Shown: positions 51,319 through 60,998 of the stretch, piece by piece
How the letters are laid out: each line of letters begins with the position of its first letter
Position numbering within the stretch: position 1 is the stretch's first letter
Assembly: GCF_008086165.1 (NCBI RefSeq)
Contig: NZ_VSKL01000001.1
Location: 496,001-560,000 of the forward strand
DNA from: Algorimicrobium algoritergicola
GTDB taxonomy: Bacteria; Bacteroidota; Bacteroidia; Flavobacteriales; Flavobacteriaceae
DNA length: 64,000 bases
Direction: 5' to 3'
Program-made: the position numbers and the translations under genes
The notes under the pieces: model-generated
Seen by the model: only the letters and a program-made list of their open reading frames with translations
What the model was told of the DNA's origin: nothing
Databases searched by the model: none

Positions 51319-53880
51319 TTAATTCACTGCTAAATATGCATCCATATTTTTATGGATTTGTAGGGTTGCATAATTGGTTGACGAAATAGCAAAATGTTGG
51401 TGTCGTATTTTGTCTTTTTTCTTTTCTTCTAATGATGCTGCATAACCTAAAGCGCCTTCCTTGCTTGTTAAACCGTGAATAATAACATACGTTGTTTCAG
51501 GATTATAGACATCAACCGAAACGGATAAATCAAAAACATTGACTTGATCTGTTTCTTTTTTAAGTTTGGTAACAAATTCTGAAATTGCTTTTTCCTCTGT
51601 AGCATTAAAATAATACACGACTTTATAATTGGTTTCGTCAGGATTTTCAACAAAATCAGTACTGCTTATTTTTGGCAACAAATTATCGACAATGTCTTGT
51701 GCTTGAGCACCTTCTTCCGTATTTGCATAATTATAAGCTACAAAATTCATAGCTTTACTGTAGGCTTCATATCCATATAAACGCCCTGTTGCTCGCGCCT
51801 TTAAGAGCTCGAATTTAGGCACTAAAGCTTCACCTTCAAATATTGAAATATAGCGATCTGTTTCACTAATAACCTCTTGATATTGGTGGTTTTCTAAAGC
51901 TGCATACAGATTTTCATAAACACTTTCTGGACTACTATCATCTTTTGCTAAAGCGGACTCTGGGTTTTTTAAAATGGTAGCATATCGCGACTCTGGATAA
52001 TTAGCAATAATATCATTTTTAGCTATTTCAGCTTCACCATTCTGGCCTTCCAACATATAAATCTTATACAGGTTATATTTACTAGGAACCACTAATTTTT
52101 CGTCTGGATTAAAGGTTAAAAGCGTTTGGAATTTATCTTTAGACAAACCATATTCCTTAAATTTCTCTTTATAAATAAGTCCTAATTGGTAGTATGCACG
52201 GTTGCGCTCTTTGGTAATACTATCAATTGCTTTTTCATCTGTTGGTATTTGCGTTAAATAGAATTCTGGATTGAATAATTCATTTTCGACTTCATTTTCA
52301 ACTAAATCATTAAAAACCTCATTGGTTTTAGATTTGTTGATACTAGACCAACGCCAATTATCTTTTAATTCGCGATCTCCCCAATTTTTTCTAAATTCAT
52401 TTTTACCATAAGAAACGGTTGTAGGGTTATAGAAATAAAATTCAACTGGTCCGCCTGCTGCTGGTCCACCAGCTTGTTTTACCATTGAACTTCCTGCGGC
52501 AAAGCTATTATTAGTATTCACTTGAATTAAGCCTTGATTACGTTCCCGCTCTTCCTCGAGAGCTTTTTCGGCTTCAGCCTTCAACTTCAACTCTTGTGTA
52601 TAGGTTTCAAAATAAGCCGTTCTTTCGTCTGCTGACATGGCAACTAAACCAAGAATACTATCGTTAGCAACGGCAACATCTTCATAATAAATAACGTCTT
52701 CTAAATTATCGCGTTTGCGTTTGATGATTCGGTATGGCTTACTATTCATTTTCATGTTTAGCATGGTGCTATCAAAATAGGCGCCTGCAATCTTATATTC
52801 GGTGTAATCGAAAAAGATATCACCTAAATTTTCATAGTCTTTAGAAACTAGTATTTTATCAGATGGATTAGTACGTAAGGACTTGTTATAAAACTCAACT
52901 GCCAATGAATCAGCACCATTTTTTAAATGATATTCGCCAATTTGATAATAAATTTTACTTAAAAATGGTCGGTTTTCACGATCATCCTCTAGCTCATAAA
53001 GCAGTTCAATTAAAGCTTGTTTATCACCTTCTGTGAAATCGAAATTACGTGCTTTCCCAACATAAGCCGCAATGCGGTACGGTCTTGGCGTTTTTCTATT
53101 AAGTTCAATAACCCGATCAAAAGCAATATTTGCACTATCGGTTTTATTAAGTCTATTGTATAATTGGGCTTGAATAAACCGGTAACGACCGCGTTCATCG
53201 TTGTTTTTTGTGTTCTGTGCAGCTATATCTATTTGCCAAACCGCACTATCTAAAGATTTCGTGTTAATATAGGCTTGGGCTAACATGGACGTGGCATCCG
53301 CTAAATCCTGACCTTCCAAATCCACTTGGTACATTAAGCGTTTTAAATTGGTAATAGCCAGTTCTTCATTTTCTAAACGAATGTTGGTTTTTTCACGCCA
53401 TATTCTGGCTTGATTAATTTTATCACTCGCCGGATATTTATAGAGAATGTAGTTGAAAGCTTCCAATGCTGGTATAAAGCGTTGATCAAAATAACGCGCT
53501 TTTCCCAATAGTAAATACGCTTCATCAATCTGTGGATTTTTTTCTTTTCCGCCAATATTCATTCCATGTTTCTGAACGGCTTTAATTGCTTTTTCTTCAG
53601 CACGTTCAAAATCTTGATTTTTACTTTGACCAGGGAGCAGAATTTCTTCCGAAACCTGCATGCGTTCTATAGGTAGAATTTCCCAAAAATTATCTTCATA
53701 GGAATCGTTTACACCTTTCTGTCCACTTTCTAATGCTAAATACCCGTTGTAAAGGATGTTGTATTTTGTGGACATGGCATGCATGTTCCTACTCACAAAA
53801 GAATCTTTCTTGCGTGAACAACTAGTAAGCACTAACGTAATACTAAAGAGAAATAGGATGATTCTGAAAGAGGTCTTCAA
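51319..53880 (-). CDS. sprE: Gliding motility/T9SS lipoprotein SprE (PorW-like)
   Basis: An 853-residue TPR lipoprotein. The lipobox is LVLTSC (Cys at about residue 21), then SRKKDSFVSRNMHAMSTKYN leads into the conserved YNILYNGYLALESG. Multiple TPR-like helix pairs follow (DEAYLLLGKARYFDQRFIPA, AYVGKARNFDFTEGDKQALI), and a C-terminal repeat region ends ATLQIHKNMDAYLAVN. SprE/PorW is needed for T9SS secretion and links the motor to the outer-membrane parts. The start is TTG at 53880: there is no in-frame ATG between it and the upstream stop. It explains how the two T9SS-tagged proteases here could be exported. Confidence 0.9.
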   Translation of the reverse strand: MKTSFRIILFLFSITLVLTSCSRKKDSFVSRNMHAMSTKYNILYNGYLALESGQKGVNDSYEDNFWEILPIERMQVSEEILLPGQSKNQDFERAEEKAIKAVQKHGMNIGGKEKNPQIDEAYLLLGKARYFDQRFIPALEAFNYILYKYPASDKINQARIWREKTNIRLENEELAITNLKRLMYQVDLEGQDLADATSMLAQAYINTKSLDSAVWQIDIAAQNTKNNDERGRYRFIQAQLYNRLNKTDSANIAFDRVIELNRKTPRPYRIAAYVGKARNFDFTEGDKQALIELLYELEDDRENRPFLSKIYYQIGEYHLKNGADSLAVEFYNKSLRTNPSDKILVSKDYENLGDIFFDYTEYKIAGAYFDSTMLNMKMNSKPYRIIKRKRDNLEDVIYYEDVAVANDSILGLVAMSADERTAYFETYTQELKLKAEAEKALEEERERNQGLIQVNTNNSFAAGSSMVKQAGGPAAGGPVEFYFYNPTTVSYGKNEFRKNWGDRELKDNWRWSSINKSKTNEVFNDLVENEVENELFNPEFYLTQIPTDEKAIDSITKERNRAYYQLGLIYKEKFKEYGLSKDKFQTLLTFNPDEKLVVPSKYNLYKIYMLEGQNGEAEIAKNDIIANYPESRYATILKNPESALAKDDSSPESVYENLYAALENHQYQEVISETDRYISIFEGEALVPKFELLKARATGRLYGYEAYSKAMNFVAYNYANTEEGAQAQDIVDNLLPKISSTDFVENPDETNYKVVYYFNATEEKAISEFVTKLKKETDQVNVFDLSVSVDVYNPETTYVIIHGLTSKEGALGYAASLEEKKKDKIRHQHFAISSTNYATLQIHKNMDAYLAVN

Positions 53881-53984
53881 CGTTGGTCGTGTTTAATTAT
53901 ACATAACTAAAAGTAGCTATATATATTATGTATTGCCGTAAAAATAAGCATCTTTTTGAATAATTATAAAAAAAGAGCAGACTT

Positions 53985-54692
53985 TTAAACAGTTTCTGTT
54001 CCAGCAAAGTGCACTTCTAGTTCTTTTAAGGTAGCTGCACTGGTTTTTAAATCCTTTACAACTTCACCTTTTTCTAGTACCACAATTCGTTCACAAACAT
54101 CGGTTACGTGCATTAAATCGTGACTAGAAATTAATACGGTAACGCCTTTAGTTTCGGCTAAATCTTTAATAATTCCTTTTAAACGAATTTGAGTTGTTGG
54201 ATCTAAATTAGCAAACGGTTCATCTAAAATAATGACTTCAGGATTTCCAATTAAAGCCGCAACAATACCTGCTTTTTTCTGATTTCCTTTACTCAAATCG
54301 CGTAAATATTTTTTCTGATTTAATATTTCACCGTGAAAAAAATCTTCAAATTGAGATACTAATGCATCCACATCCGATTTATTCTGACCGCGTAATTCGC
54401 CAATAAAATAGAAATATTCTTCCGCTGTTAAATAGCCTATTAAAAAGGTTTCATCAATGAAGGCTGATGTGAATGGTTTCCAATCTTCGCTTTCATTAAC
54501 TAACACATCATTGTTTTTAATATATCCTGTTGTTGGTTGAATTAAATCTAGTAGCAAACTGAAATAGGTGGTTTTTCCAGCACCATTATTTCCGACTAAA
54601 CCAAAACTTTGACCTTTTGGAATTTCCAACGATTCTATATGAAGAACCTGAATATCATTATATTTTTTTGAAAGATTTGATGTAACTATCAT
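53985..54692 (-). CDS. ABC transporter ATP-binding protein
   Basis: A 235-residue ATPase with Walker A GNNGAGKTT, signature LSKGNQKKAG, Walker B VIILDEPFANLD and the H-loop LISSHDLMH. The signature is degenerate (LSKGN for LSGGQ), as in several exporter ATPases. It is 24 bp downstream of the DUF5687 permease, with which it forms a two-component exporter. Confidence 0.95.
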   Translation of the reverse strand: MIVTSNLSKKYNDIQVLHIESLEIPKGQSFGLVGNNGAGKTTYFSLLLDLIQPTTGYIKNNDVLVNESEDWKPFTSAFIDETFLIGYLTAEEYFYFIGELRGQNKSDVDALVSQFEDFFHGEILNQKKYLRDLSKGNQKKAGIVAALIGNPEVIILDEPFANLDPTTQIRLKGIIKDLAETKGVTVLISSHDLMHVTDVCERIVVLEKGEVVKDLKTSAATLKELEVHFAGTETV

Positions 54693-54716
54693 GGGTAAAT
54701 GTAATTAAAAGATTGA

Positions 54717-56192
54717 TTATTTTTTTTCACTAAAAGCTGCTATCGTTTTATATTTTCCTTTTTGATAAACGTGCTCAATTTTATTTAAGAAAAAGTTTTT
54801 AAATAACATTCCTATAACACCAGACAATGCTAATGCTAAAAGTCCTGCATTAAAGCTTATAAAGTGATATGGTATAAAAAATATTATTATTGGTAACACC
54901 ATTTTTGGCAACGCTATAAGCAATTGTGTTGGGTTAAAACCATTGGTATTACTAAAGGCTTTTGCTTTTGTGTCTAATTCTATTGGGACTCTGTTTAAGG
55001 CACCTCCAAATAAAGTGATAAATGTGTTTAATCCGATATTAAATAATGCTCCAGCTGCTATTATTAAATAAATATCCACGCCAAAATACAAGTATGGTGT
55101 ACTTAATATAAATGCCACAATTACTGCAAAAACCATTAAATACCATTTGGATTCTAAATATTGTCTGTACGGAATATTTTGACTCATTAAAAGTTTATAA
55201 TACTCACTATCCCAAGAAGGTACTAATTGACCAAAACTTAAAAGAAATCCACCAGTAATAAATATTGAAGCAAAACCTAATAAATAAGGCATTTCTTCAA
55301 TGTACACTTTTTGAGTAAAAAAGAATAGACCATAAAATAAGAAGAAAAATGACATCATTACGACTTGTTTTGGTCTGGCATTACGTGTAATCATTTTTAT
55401 ATCATTCTTTAAAAAAGGAGCAACGCTTCCAAAACGATCCATCCAAGATAAATCCGTAGCATTTACTTCCTTTACTTTCTTGGAAATTGCACCATCCAAA
55501 TAGAATCCTTTTCTAATAAAACTAAAATTTGCTTTATATAACGCCAACATTGTCAACAATGGGATAATTGCTAAATATGGCTGATTATATAATCCATTAA
55601 ATATTTTTCCAACAGGTTCGGTTATATCAAATATGTTAAAATACCGCAATACTACAATAGCAATCACTGCAGTTGCCATGCTGTAAAAAACTGTATTGCT
55701 TTTATTGATTAGAAAATTCAGAAAGTTAATAGACATGGTAATACACATTAAAGCAAAAAACCATAAAACTACATTAACTATTGGGTAGCTTTGAAATAAT
55801 AACACAATTGAAAATGGAAGGAATAATAAAAATGAAATAAAATTGAAAAACGAAATTGTTGTTTTTCCTAATAAATAATGAATTACAGAATTTCGTTTTA
55901 TTGGAATAACCATTAATGGCTTAATGTTCATTACAGGTAGTTGCTGCATAAAATACCTAATCATTAACTCAAATAATATCCAATATATTAAATAATTGTT
56001 TACCATAACAATTGGATCTATATCTGGAAATGTTTTTTTTAGCCCAAAGAACATAACACCCCCAATAAAAATTGCAATTCCTCCAAAATATAAAACTGCG
56101 AGAAATAATAAAATTTTAATAGCTAATCCCTTTTGAAAATAGGATGCCCTTTTAAACTGTTTCCACTCGAGACTTAAAAATTGTTTAATCAT
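54717..56192 (-). CDS. DUF5687 ABC-type permease
   Basis: A 491-residue protein with about 10-12 hydrophobic helices, of the Bacteroidota DUF5687 family paired with ABC ATPases. It starts MIKQFLSLEWKQFKRASYFQ, and a central loop MDRFGSVAPFLKNDIKMITR connects two membrane halves. The substrate is unknown. Its ATPase follows; the upstream gene is a DUF2059-like secreted protein. Confidence 0.85.
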   Translation of the reverse strand: MIKQFLSLEWKQFKRASYFQKGLAIKILLFLAVLYFGGIAIFIGGVMFFGLKKTFPDIDPIVMVNNYLIYWILFELMIRYFMQQLPVMNIKPLMVIPIKRNSVIHYLLGKTTISFFNFISFLLFLPFSIVLLFQSYPIVNVVLWFFALMCITMSINFLNFLINKSNTVFYSMATAVIAIVVLRYFNIFDITEPVGKIFNGLYNQPYLAIIPLLTMLALYKANFSFIRKGFYLDGAISKKVKEVNATDLSWMDRFGSVAPFLKNDIKMITRNARPKQVVMMSFFFLFYGLFFFTQKVYIEEMPYLLGFASIFITGGFLLSFGQLVPSWDSEYYKLLMSQNIPYRQYLESKWYLMVFAVIVAFILSTPYLYFGVDIYLIIAAGALFNIGLNTFITLFGGALNRVPIELDTKAKAFSNTNGFNPTQLLIALPKMVLPIIIFFIPYHFISFNAGLLALALSGVIGMLFKNFFLNKIEHVYQKGKYKTIAAFSEKK

Positions 56193-56219
56193 TTTTATTA
56201 GTTTGTTGAAACGTGATTT

Positions 56220-56624
56220 TTAATTGGTGTGCTTTTGTGCAATCTGTCCGACTTCCATTCCCCAACTCTGACCTAACATCATACCTTTTTGAGTAAGTAG
56301 ACTTTGTTTGGATGCTAGTTTTTTGCCTAAATCGGTTTTATAGAAAGCGACTAATTCTTTAATTTCATCTTGGGTAAATTCCTCCATGTACACCTCTGCT
56401 AATTGGCCATACAACTTATCAAGCGTGCCATTTGCTTCTTTTGTAAAAGCGGCTTTGTTTGCTTCTGGAACCATAGCTCCTATTTGAGCAATGGCATCAC
56501 CAAAAGCACCTGTGGCTCCTGTTAGTCCAATAAACTCCATAGTTTGTTTTTTAAATTCCGTTGGCTCTTGAGCCGAAATAGAAAGGGTTAAAAATAAGAC
56601 TAGAACTGAAAATAGTGTTTTCAT
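56220..56624 (-). CDS. DUF2059-family periplasmic protein
   Basis: A 134-residue protein with a signal peptide (MKTLFSVLVLFLTLSISAQ), followed by a helical domain (ANGTLDKLYGQLAEVYMEEF, TQDEIKELVAFYKTDLGKKL ... LTQKGMMLGQSWGMEVGQ) typical of DUF2059. Function unknown. It lies between the membrane-protein pair and the ABC genes on the same strand. Confidence 0.85.
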   Translation of the reverse strand: MKTLFSVLVLFLTLSISAQEPTEFKKQTMEFIGLTGATGAFGDAIAQIGAMVPEANKAAFTKEANGTLDKLYGQLAEVYMEEFTQDEIKELVAFYKTDLGKKLASKQSLLTQKGMMLGQSWGMEVGQIAQKHTN

Positions 56625-56670
56625 AAAAATTGGTGTTGGTTAATTATAAGTAGCAAAAAAATACAATTTG

Positions 56671-57354
56671 TTACATAGAATATTCAGGATAGGTTTCTTG
56701 AAGATGAAAAGTAGCATTTTTTGGTAAAATAATAGCGGTTATGTATGTATAAATTATAATAACTGTGAAAGCACTTGCACATATTAAAGGCATATAACCT
56801 CTAAAACTGTCAGTAAGATTAATTAATTGAAACATTTGAGGGCCTAAAATCAACGTTCCTATGGATGCATTGTTGTAAATCATATCTTCTAAAAGCCATA
56901 ATTTCTCCTTGGCTTTCCGCTTCCTTTTTATTTCCCTATTAATGGCAATGGTTTTAATAAATAAAAACAAACAAAGGACTAGATAGGAAGCGATAAAAAT
57001 ATAACTACCAATTTCAGTAGAGAAAACCGTGTAAAGCAACACAAAAATTGCGGTTGTTATTATAATTTGTGGCAATCTGAACCAGTCTTTGGCGTAATTC
57101 CAAAGTAGTTTCATATAAATTTTAGACATGGATTTTTGGCGTTGCTCCACGACATCCATAAATCCAAAAACACCAAATTTTTTAAACGATGCATCGCGTG
57201 CTTCATCAAATGACATCTTTGGATTTTCAGTCAAAATAACTTCAATATCGTTTGCCATGTGGTCTACTAATTCCGTTTGTAAATCGTAATATTCAACAAA
57301 ATGCTTTCTGGTAAATACGTATAGGTTTTCAATATGGGATTCGGTTAATGGCAT
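56671..57354 (-). CDS. HAAS-like membrane protein of the PadR module (2)
   Basis: A 227-residue protein. The first 75 residues (YDLQTELVDHMANDIEVILT, MSFDEARDASFKKFGVFGFM) form a cytoplasmic helical domain resembling HAAS domains that accompany PadR regulators. Four membrane helices follow (PQIIITTAIFVLLYTVFSTE, IFIASYLVLCLFLFIKTIAI, LILGPQMFQLINLTD, LICASAFTVIIIYTYITAII). It begins 3 bp after the related gene upstream. Confidence 0.75.
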   Translation of the reverse strand: MPLTESHIENLYVFTRKHFVEYYDLQTELVDHMANDIEVILTENPKMSFDEARDASFKKFGVFGFMDVVEQRQKSMSKIYMKLLWNYAKDWFRLPQIIITTAIFVLLYTVFSTEIGSYIFIASYLVLCLFLFIKTIAINREIKRKRKAKEKLWLLEDMIYNNASIGTLILGPQMFQLINLTDSFRGYMPLICASAFTVIIIYTYITAIILPKNATFHLQETYPEYSM

Positions 57355-57357
57355 AAA

Positions 57358-58008
57358 TTATATAACGTGTTTGTATTTTAAAAGGTAAAATGATCGTAAT
57401 TTAAATGCACTAACAACCAACAATAAAAATAGCCATAAAATAACAGTCGTAAAAAATACTATAAGTAAAGTTGGACTATTTTCAATAGTTTGACTCGAGT
57501 TGTAACTCGTATAAATTGTATTTAATACATGAAAGAGAATCACGAAATAAAAGCCAAGACGTTCTAACAACGAAAAGCGCTCTTTTTCAATTCTAGAAAA
57601 AACAAAATAAATTACACCCAAAACAAAGAATAATGTCATTGGTGCATATTTGAGAATGGTATGCGCAAAATCTGGTTCCAAATAATTTCTAACAGATATA
57701 AAAAGCAAACCCAAGCCTATAAATGATACAATCCCGAAAAAAGAAGTCGCCATTTTAATCAAGGCTTTAATGTTACTTTTATCTGCAATTTTATAATAGC
57801 CATCACTTCGTTGTAATAAATGGCGTTTGTTTTCAACCATATAATCTTTAAAAATAAGATAGAAATCTCGCGCATCATTCTCTTGCAAGCGTGCCTCAAT
57901 TTCCGAAGCAACATAATCTACCATTTCCAAACGAATATCCACAAAAACAACACCCGAATTTTTCAGATAGGTTTCAATAAAACAAATTTCATCCTCGGTT
58001 AATGCCAT
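57358..58008 (-). CDS. HAAS-like membrane protein of the PadR module (1)
   Basis: A 216-residue protein with the same plan: a helical N-terminal domain (FVDIRLEMVDYVASEIEARL) and four membrane helices from about residue 85 (MATSFFGIVSFIGLGLLFIS, YAPMTLFFVLGVIYFVF, GFYFVILFHVLNTIYT, TLLIVFFTTVILWLFLLLVV). It is a distant paralog of its downstream neighbour, and starts 3 bp after the PadR gene ends. Confidence 0.75.
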   Translation of the reverse strand: MALTEDEICFIETYLKNSGVVFVDIRLEMVDYVASEIEARLQENDARDFYLIFKDYMVENKRHLLQRSDGYYKIADKSNIKALIKMATSFFGIVSFIGLGLLFISVRNYLEPDFAHTILKYAPMTLFFVLGVIYFVFSRIEKERFSLLERLGFYFVILFHVLNTIYTSYNSSQTIENSPTLLIVFFTTVILWLFLLLVVSAFKLRSFYLLKYKHVI

Positions 58009-58011
58009 AAG

Positions 58012-58347
58012 TTAATAACTCAATTTAGGGTTTATCAATGCTTGAAGTGTTGCAATATATTGTTCCAATTCCGTTAATTTATGGGCTGTTTCGGCGGTTC
58101 CTTTTTCAGTAAGTTTATAATATTTACGCAACCTGTTATCTACTTTTGCTACCTCAACATCCAGCAACCCTTCGGCTTCAAGTTTATGAAGCGATGGATA
58201 CAAAGCACCTTCGGTAATTTGCAATTCGCCTTTAGTGAGTGCTTTTACTTTCTGCGTAATTTCATAACCATACATTTTATCATGCTCACTTAAAAGCTTT
58301 AAAATGATGGTGGTTAAACTGCCTTTATACAAATTAGAATTCGCCAT
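58012..58347 (-). CDS. PadR-family transcriptional regulator
   Basis: A 111-residue winged-helix regulator: LYKGSLTTIILKLLSEHDKM, YGYEITQKVKALTKGELQIT (recognition region), EGALYPSLHKLEAEGLLDVE (wing) and the dimerisation helix. The ATG at 58347 (MANSNLYKGS) is the usual family start. It opens a six-gene minus-strand run (PadR, two membrane proteins, DUF2059, permease, ATPase) and probably controls it. The inducing signal is unknown. Confidence 0.93.
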   Translation of the reverse strand: MANSNLYKGSLTTIILKLLSEHDKMYGYEITQKVKALTKGELQITEGALYPSLHKLEAEGLLDVEVAKVDNRLRKYYKLTEKGTAETAHKLTELEQYIATLQALINPKLSY

Positions 58348-58456
58348 ACAAATCAAATATATACATAATTTTCTTATGCATATAAATTTTTAAATAATTA
58401 TCAGCAATTATATGCTAAAAAACAAAGGCTTCACTATTTTTGTAAAAAATCATTAT

Positions 58457-59515
58457 ATGTCACACTTTCATACACTTTCGGTAAAAGAGCTTCACAGAGA
58501 AACGGATAAATCAGTTACCATTAGTTTTCAGGTTCCTGCCGACTTAAAATCGGTTTACGAATTTCAAGCTGGTCAATATATTACATTGAAAACAAACTTG
58601 AATGGTCAGGAAGTCCGTCGTGATTATTCCTTGTGTTCCTCACCAAAAAGTAGCGAATTAAAAGTAGCTGTCAAAGAAGTTCAGGACGGAACCTTTTCAG
58701 CTTATGCCAATAATGATTTAAAAGCTGGAGACACGCTAGAAGTGGCTCCACCAAAAGGTCGTTTTGTTTTTACACCTAATGATAAGCAAACAAAGAACAT
58801 AGCCTTGTTTGCAGCAGGTAGTGGAATTACACCTGTTTTAAGTATTGTGAAATGTGCTTTAGAAGAAGAAATTCACAGCAAAGTGATTTTGGTTTACGGA
58901 AACAAAACCACTCAAGACACGATGTTTTTACAAGAGCTTTTAGATTTACAACATACCTATAAAGAACGTTTCACCATACAATTTGTATTCAGCCAAGCCG
59001 ATGAAACCGACGCTATTTTTGGTCGCATTGAAAAAAGTACTGTCAATTATGTCATGAAAAACAAGCACAAAAATATTGAGGTAGATGCCTTTTATTTATG
59101 TGGACCTGAAGCTATGATTCATGCTGTAAAAGATGTTTTAACGGAACATGACATTCCAAAAGAACGTGTTCACTTTGAATTATTTAAGGCGGCAAAACCT
59201 GCTGAAAACACTACGTCAGGTGTTATACCAGACGGAAAAACGCAAATTACGGTTGTAGTTGATGATGAAGAAACAACGTTTGAAATGAGCCAGAAACAAA
59301 CCGTTTTAGAAGCCGCTTTAGATGAAGATTTAGATGCACCATATTCCTGCCAAGGTGGTATTTGCAGTAGTTGTTTAGCCCGAATTACCGAAGGTGAAGC
59401 AACCATGCGCCAGAATAATATTTTAACCGATAGTGAAGTTGCCGAAGGCTTAATTTTAACCTGTCAAGCACATCCTACCACGCCGACTTTAAAGGTGGAT
59501 TATGATGATATATAA
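58457..59515 (+). CDS. PaaE-type NAD(P)H-dependent ferredoxin reductase with C-terminal 2Fe-2S domain
   Basis: A 352-residue flavin and iron-sulfur oxidoreductase. The FAD domain has RRDYSLCSSP, the NAD(P)H domain has GSGITPVLSIVKCAL and FYLCGPEAMI, and the C-terminal plant-type 2Fe-2S domain has PYSCQGGICSSCLARITEGE with the last ligand in ILTCQAHP (Cys-x4-Cys-x2-Cys ... Cys). It resembles PaaE/Hcr reductases, which feed electrons to oxygenases. No phenylacetate genes are nearby, so the partner is not known. The ATG at 58457 (MSHFHTLSV) is preferred to one 15 codons upstream. Confidence 0.92.
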   Translation: MSHFHTLSVKELHRETDKSVTISFQVPADLKSVYEFQAGQYITLKTNLNGQEVRRDYSLCSSPKSSELKVAVKEVQDGTFSAYANNDLKAGDTLEVAPPKGRFVFTPNDKQTKNIALFAAGSGITPVLSIVKCALEEEIHSKVILVYGNKTTQDTMFLQELLDLQHTYKERFTIQFVFSQADETDAIFGRIEKSTVNYVMKNKHKNIEVDAFYLCGPEAMIHAVKDVLTEHDIPKERVHFELFKAAKPAENTTSGVIPDGKTQITVVVDDEETTFEMSQKQTVLEAALDEDLDAPYSCQGGICSSCLARITEGEATMRQNNILTDSEVAEGLILTCQAHPTTPTLKVDYDDI

Positions 59516-59717
59516 AAAAGCCCACTCTGTCCTTTGGACATCTCTCCCAAAGGGAGAGAACACATAGATATATAAATTAAATATCAAATTTCTCTGTGTA
59601 ACGCTGTGAATCTTTATGTAACTCTGTGAAATAAATTAGTTTTCATTTGAAAAACAATCACAAACTACCCTAAAACAGCCCTAATTTTATACATAACCAT
59701 TGTATTCAAGTTAAAAA
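59516..59717. other. Gene-free spacer with a short palindrome
   Basis: 202 bp without a gene. CTCTCCC and GGGAGAG flank an AAA near 59542-59559, a small palindrome that may be a dispersed element or a terminator stem. The rest contains imperfect direct repeats (TCTGTGTAACGCTGTGAA, TGTAACTCTGTGAA). Confidence 0.45.
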
Positions 59718-60443
59718 ATGAACTACATAAAAAACAAAATAGAACTTGAAGAAAATGGATATTCTATTTTATCTGATTTGTATTCGGATAACGAAATAAT
59801 TCAAATTTTATCTTGTATAGAAAATGCTGTTGATAATGGAAGTTCGTTTATGAAAACAAAGGATTTGTTTGCTATTCGACAACTAATTAAGAATGTTCCT
59901 GAATTATCTAATTTATTGTTTAACGAAAAACTGACAGAATTAATTTCTAACCTTTCTCCATCTGAATATTTCCTAACAAAAGCCATTTATTTTGATAAAC
60001 CAAGCGAATCGAATTGGTTTGTAGCTTACCATCAAGACTTGAGTATTTCGATTGACAAAAAAGCTGATTTAGAAAATTATGTGAATTGGACTTTTAAAAA
60101 AGGTCAACACGGAGTTCAACCACCAATTAAGATCCTGCAAGACACAATAACAGTCCGAATTCATTTAGATAAAACGGATAAAAATAATGGTGCTTTAAAA
60201 ATAATCCCGAAATCTCACTCAAAAGGCATAATTCGTACGGAATCAAAAGATTGGGAAATTGAAAATGAATTTATCTGTGAAGTAGAAAAAGGTGGTGTCA
60301 TGTTAATGAAACCTTTGACTTTACACGCCTCTAACCGAACCACAAACGGAATGAAAAGGCGAGTCATACATTTGGAATTTAACCACCATAATCTGGCTAA
60401 ACCGCTAACTTGGTTGGAATATTATAAAATAAAAAAGCAGTAA
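59718..60443 (+). CDS. Phytanoyl-CoA dioxygenase family protein
   Basis: A 241-residue Fe(II)/2-oxoglutarate-type oxygenase. The metal site His-x-Asp is in VAYHQDLSI, the distal His in MKPLTLHASN and the 2-oxoglutarate Arg in NGMKRRVIHLEF. The jelly-roll segment LDKTDKNNGALKIIPKSHSK is characteristic. Substrate unknown. It is AT-rich like the neighbouring hypothetical gene and may be a late acquisition. Confidence 0.87.
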   Translation: MNYIKNKIELEENGYSILSDLYSDNEIIQILSCIENAVDNGSSFMKTKDLFAIRQLIKNVPELSNLLFNEKLTELISNLSPSEYFLTKAIYFDKPSESNWFVAYHQDLSISIDKKADLENYVNWTFKKGQHGVQPPIKILQDTITVRIHLDKTDKNNGALKIIPKSHSKGIIRTESKDWEIENEFICEVEKGGVMLMKPLTLHASNRTTNGMKRRVIHLEFNHHNLAKPLTWLEYYKIKKQ

Positions 60444-60572
60444 ACAAAAACGCAAATAATTAATTACTTCGGTAATTTCACTTGCTAAAATCCTTGCAAA
60501 TTTTATATTCAATTTTTATTATTTAAATTACCAACACGTTTTGTACTTACCGTTTCACAGCATATTATAATT

Positions 60573-60998
60573 ATGGATTTTGAAATAAAAAGAATTATAA
60601 CAGTCGAATTTCCAAATAACTTTTTAAAAGTTAATTTGAATGATTTAGAAAGTTTTATCTCTGAAAATTTGTCTGAAAAAGATTATGGAAAGTCCGTAGT
60701 AAAATATTTCTGGGGTTTTGAATTATTCAAATTTGATGGCGGGTTTGCACAATTTTTTAAAAATGACATTGAAAGTTGGAAACATTCTGTAAAGTGGTTT
60801 GTCACCAATTCAAATTTTGATTGGAATATTATAAAAGATTTAACGGAATTTCAAACACTAGATTTAATAAAAAAAGAAATTCTTTTATCAGTTGATCGGA
60901 TAAATAGTATGAAAAGAAAACCCAAAGATTTTGATTGTGAAAAGTTCAGTCAAGACCTTGAATCAATTTTAAATAATTTTATAGAAAACAAACATTAA
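60573..60998 (+). CDS. Hypothetical protein
   Basis: A 141-residue soluble protein with alternating charged and aromatic residues (MDFEIKRIITVEFPNNFLKV, YFWGFELFKFDGGFAQFFKN, SWKHSVKWFVTNSNFDW). No signal peptide, membrane segment or family motif is seen. Its stop directly abuts the end of the convergent glycosyltransferase gene (60999). Confidence 0.6.
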   Translation: MDFEIKRIITVEFPNNFLKVNLNDLESFISENLSEKDYGKSVVKYFWGFELFKFDGGFAQFFKNDIESWKHSVKWFVTNSNFDWNIIKDLTEFQTLDLIKKEILLSVDRINSMKRKPKDFDCEKFSQDLESILNNFIENKH

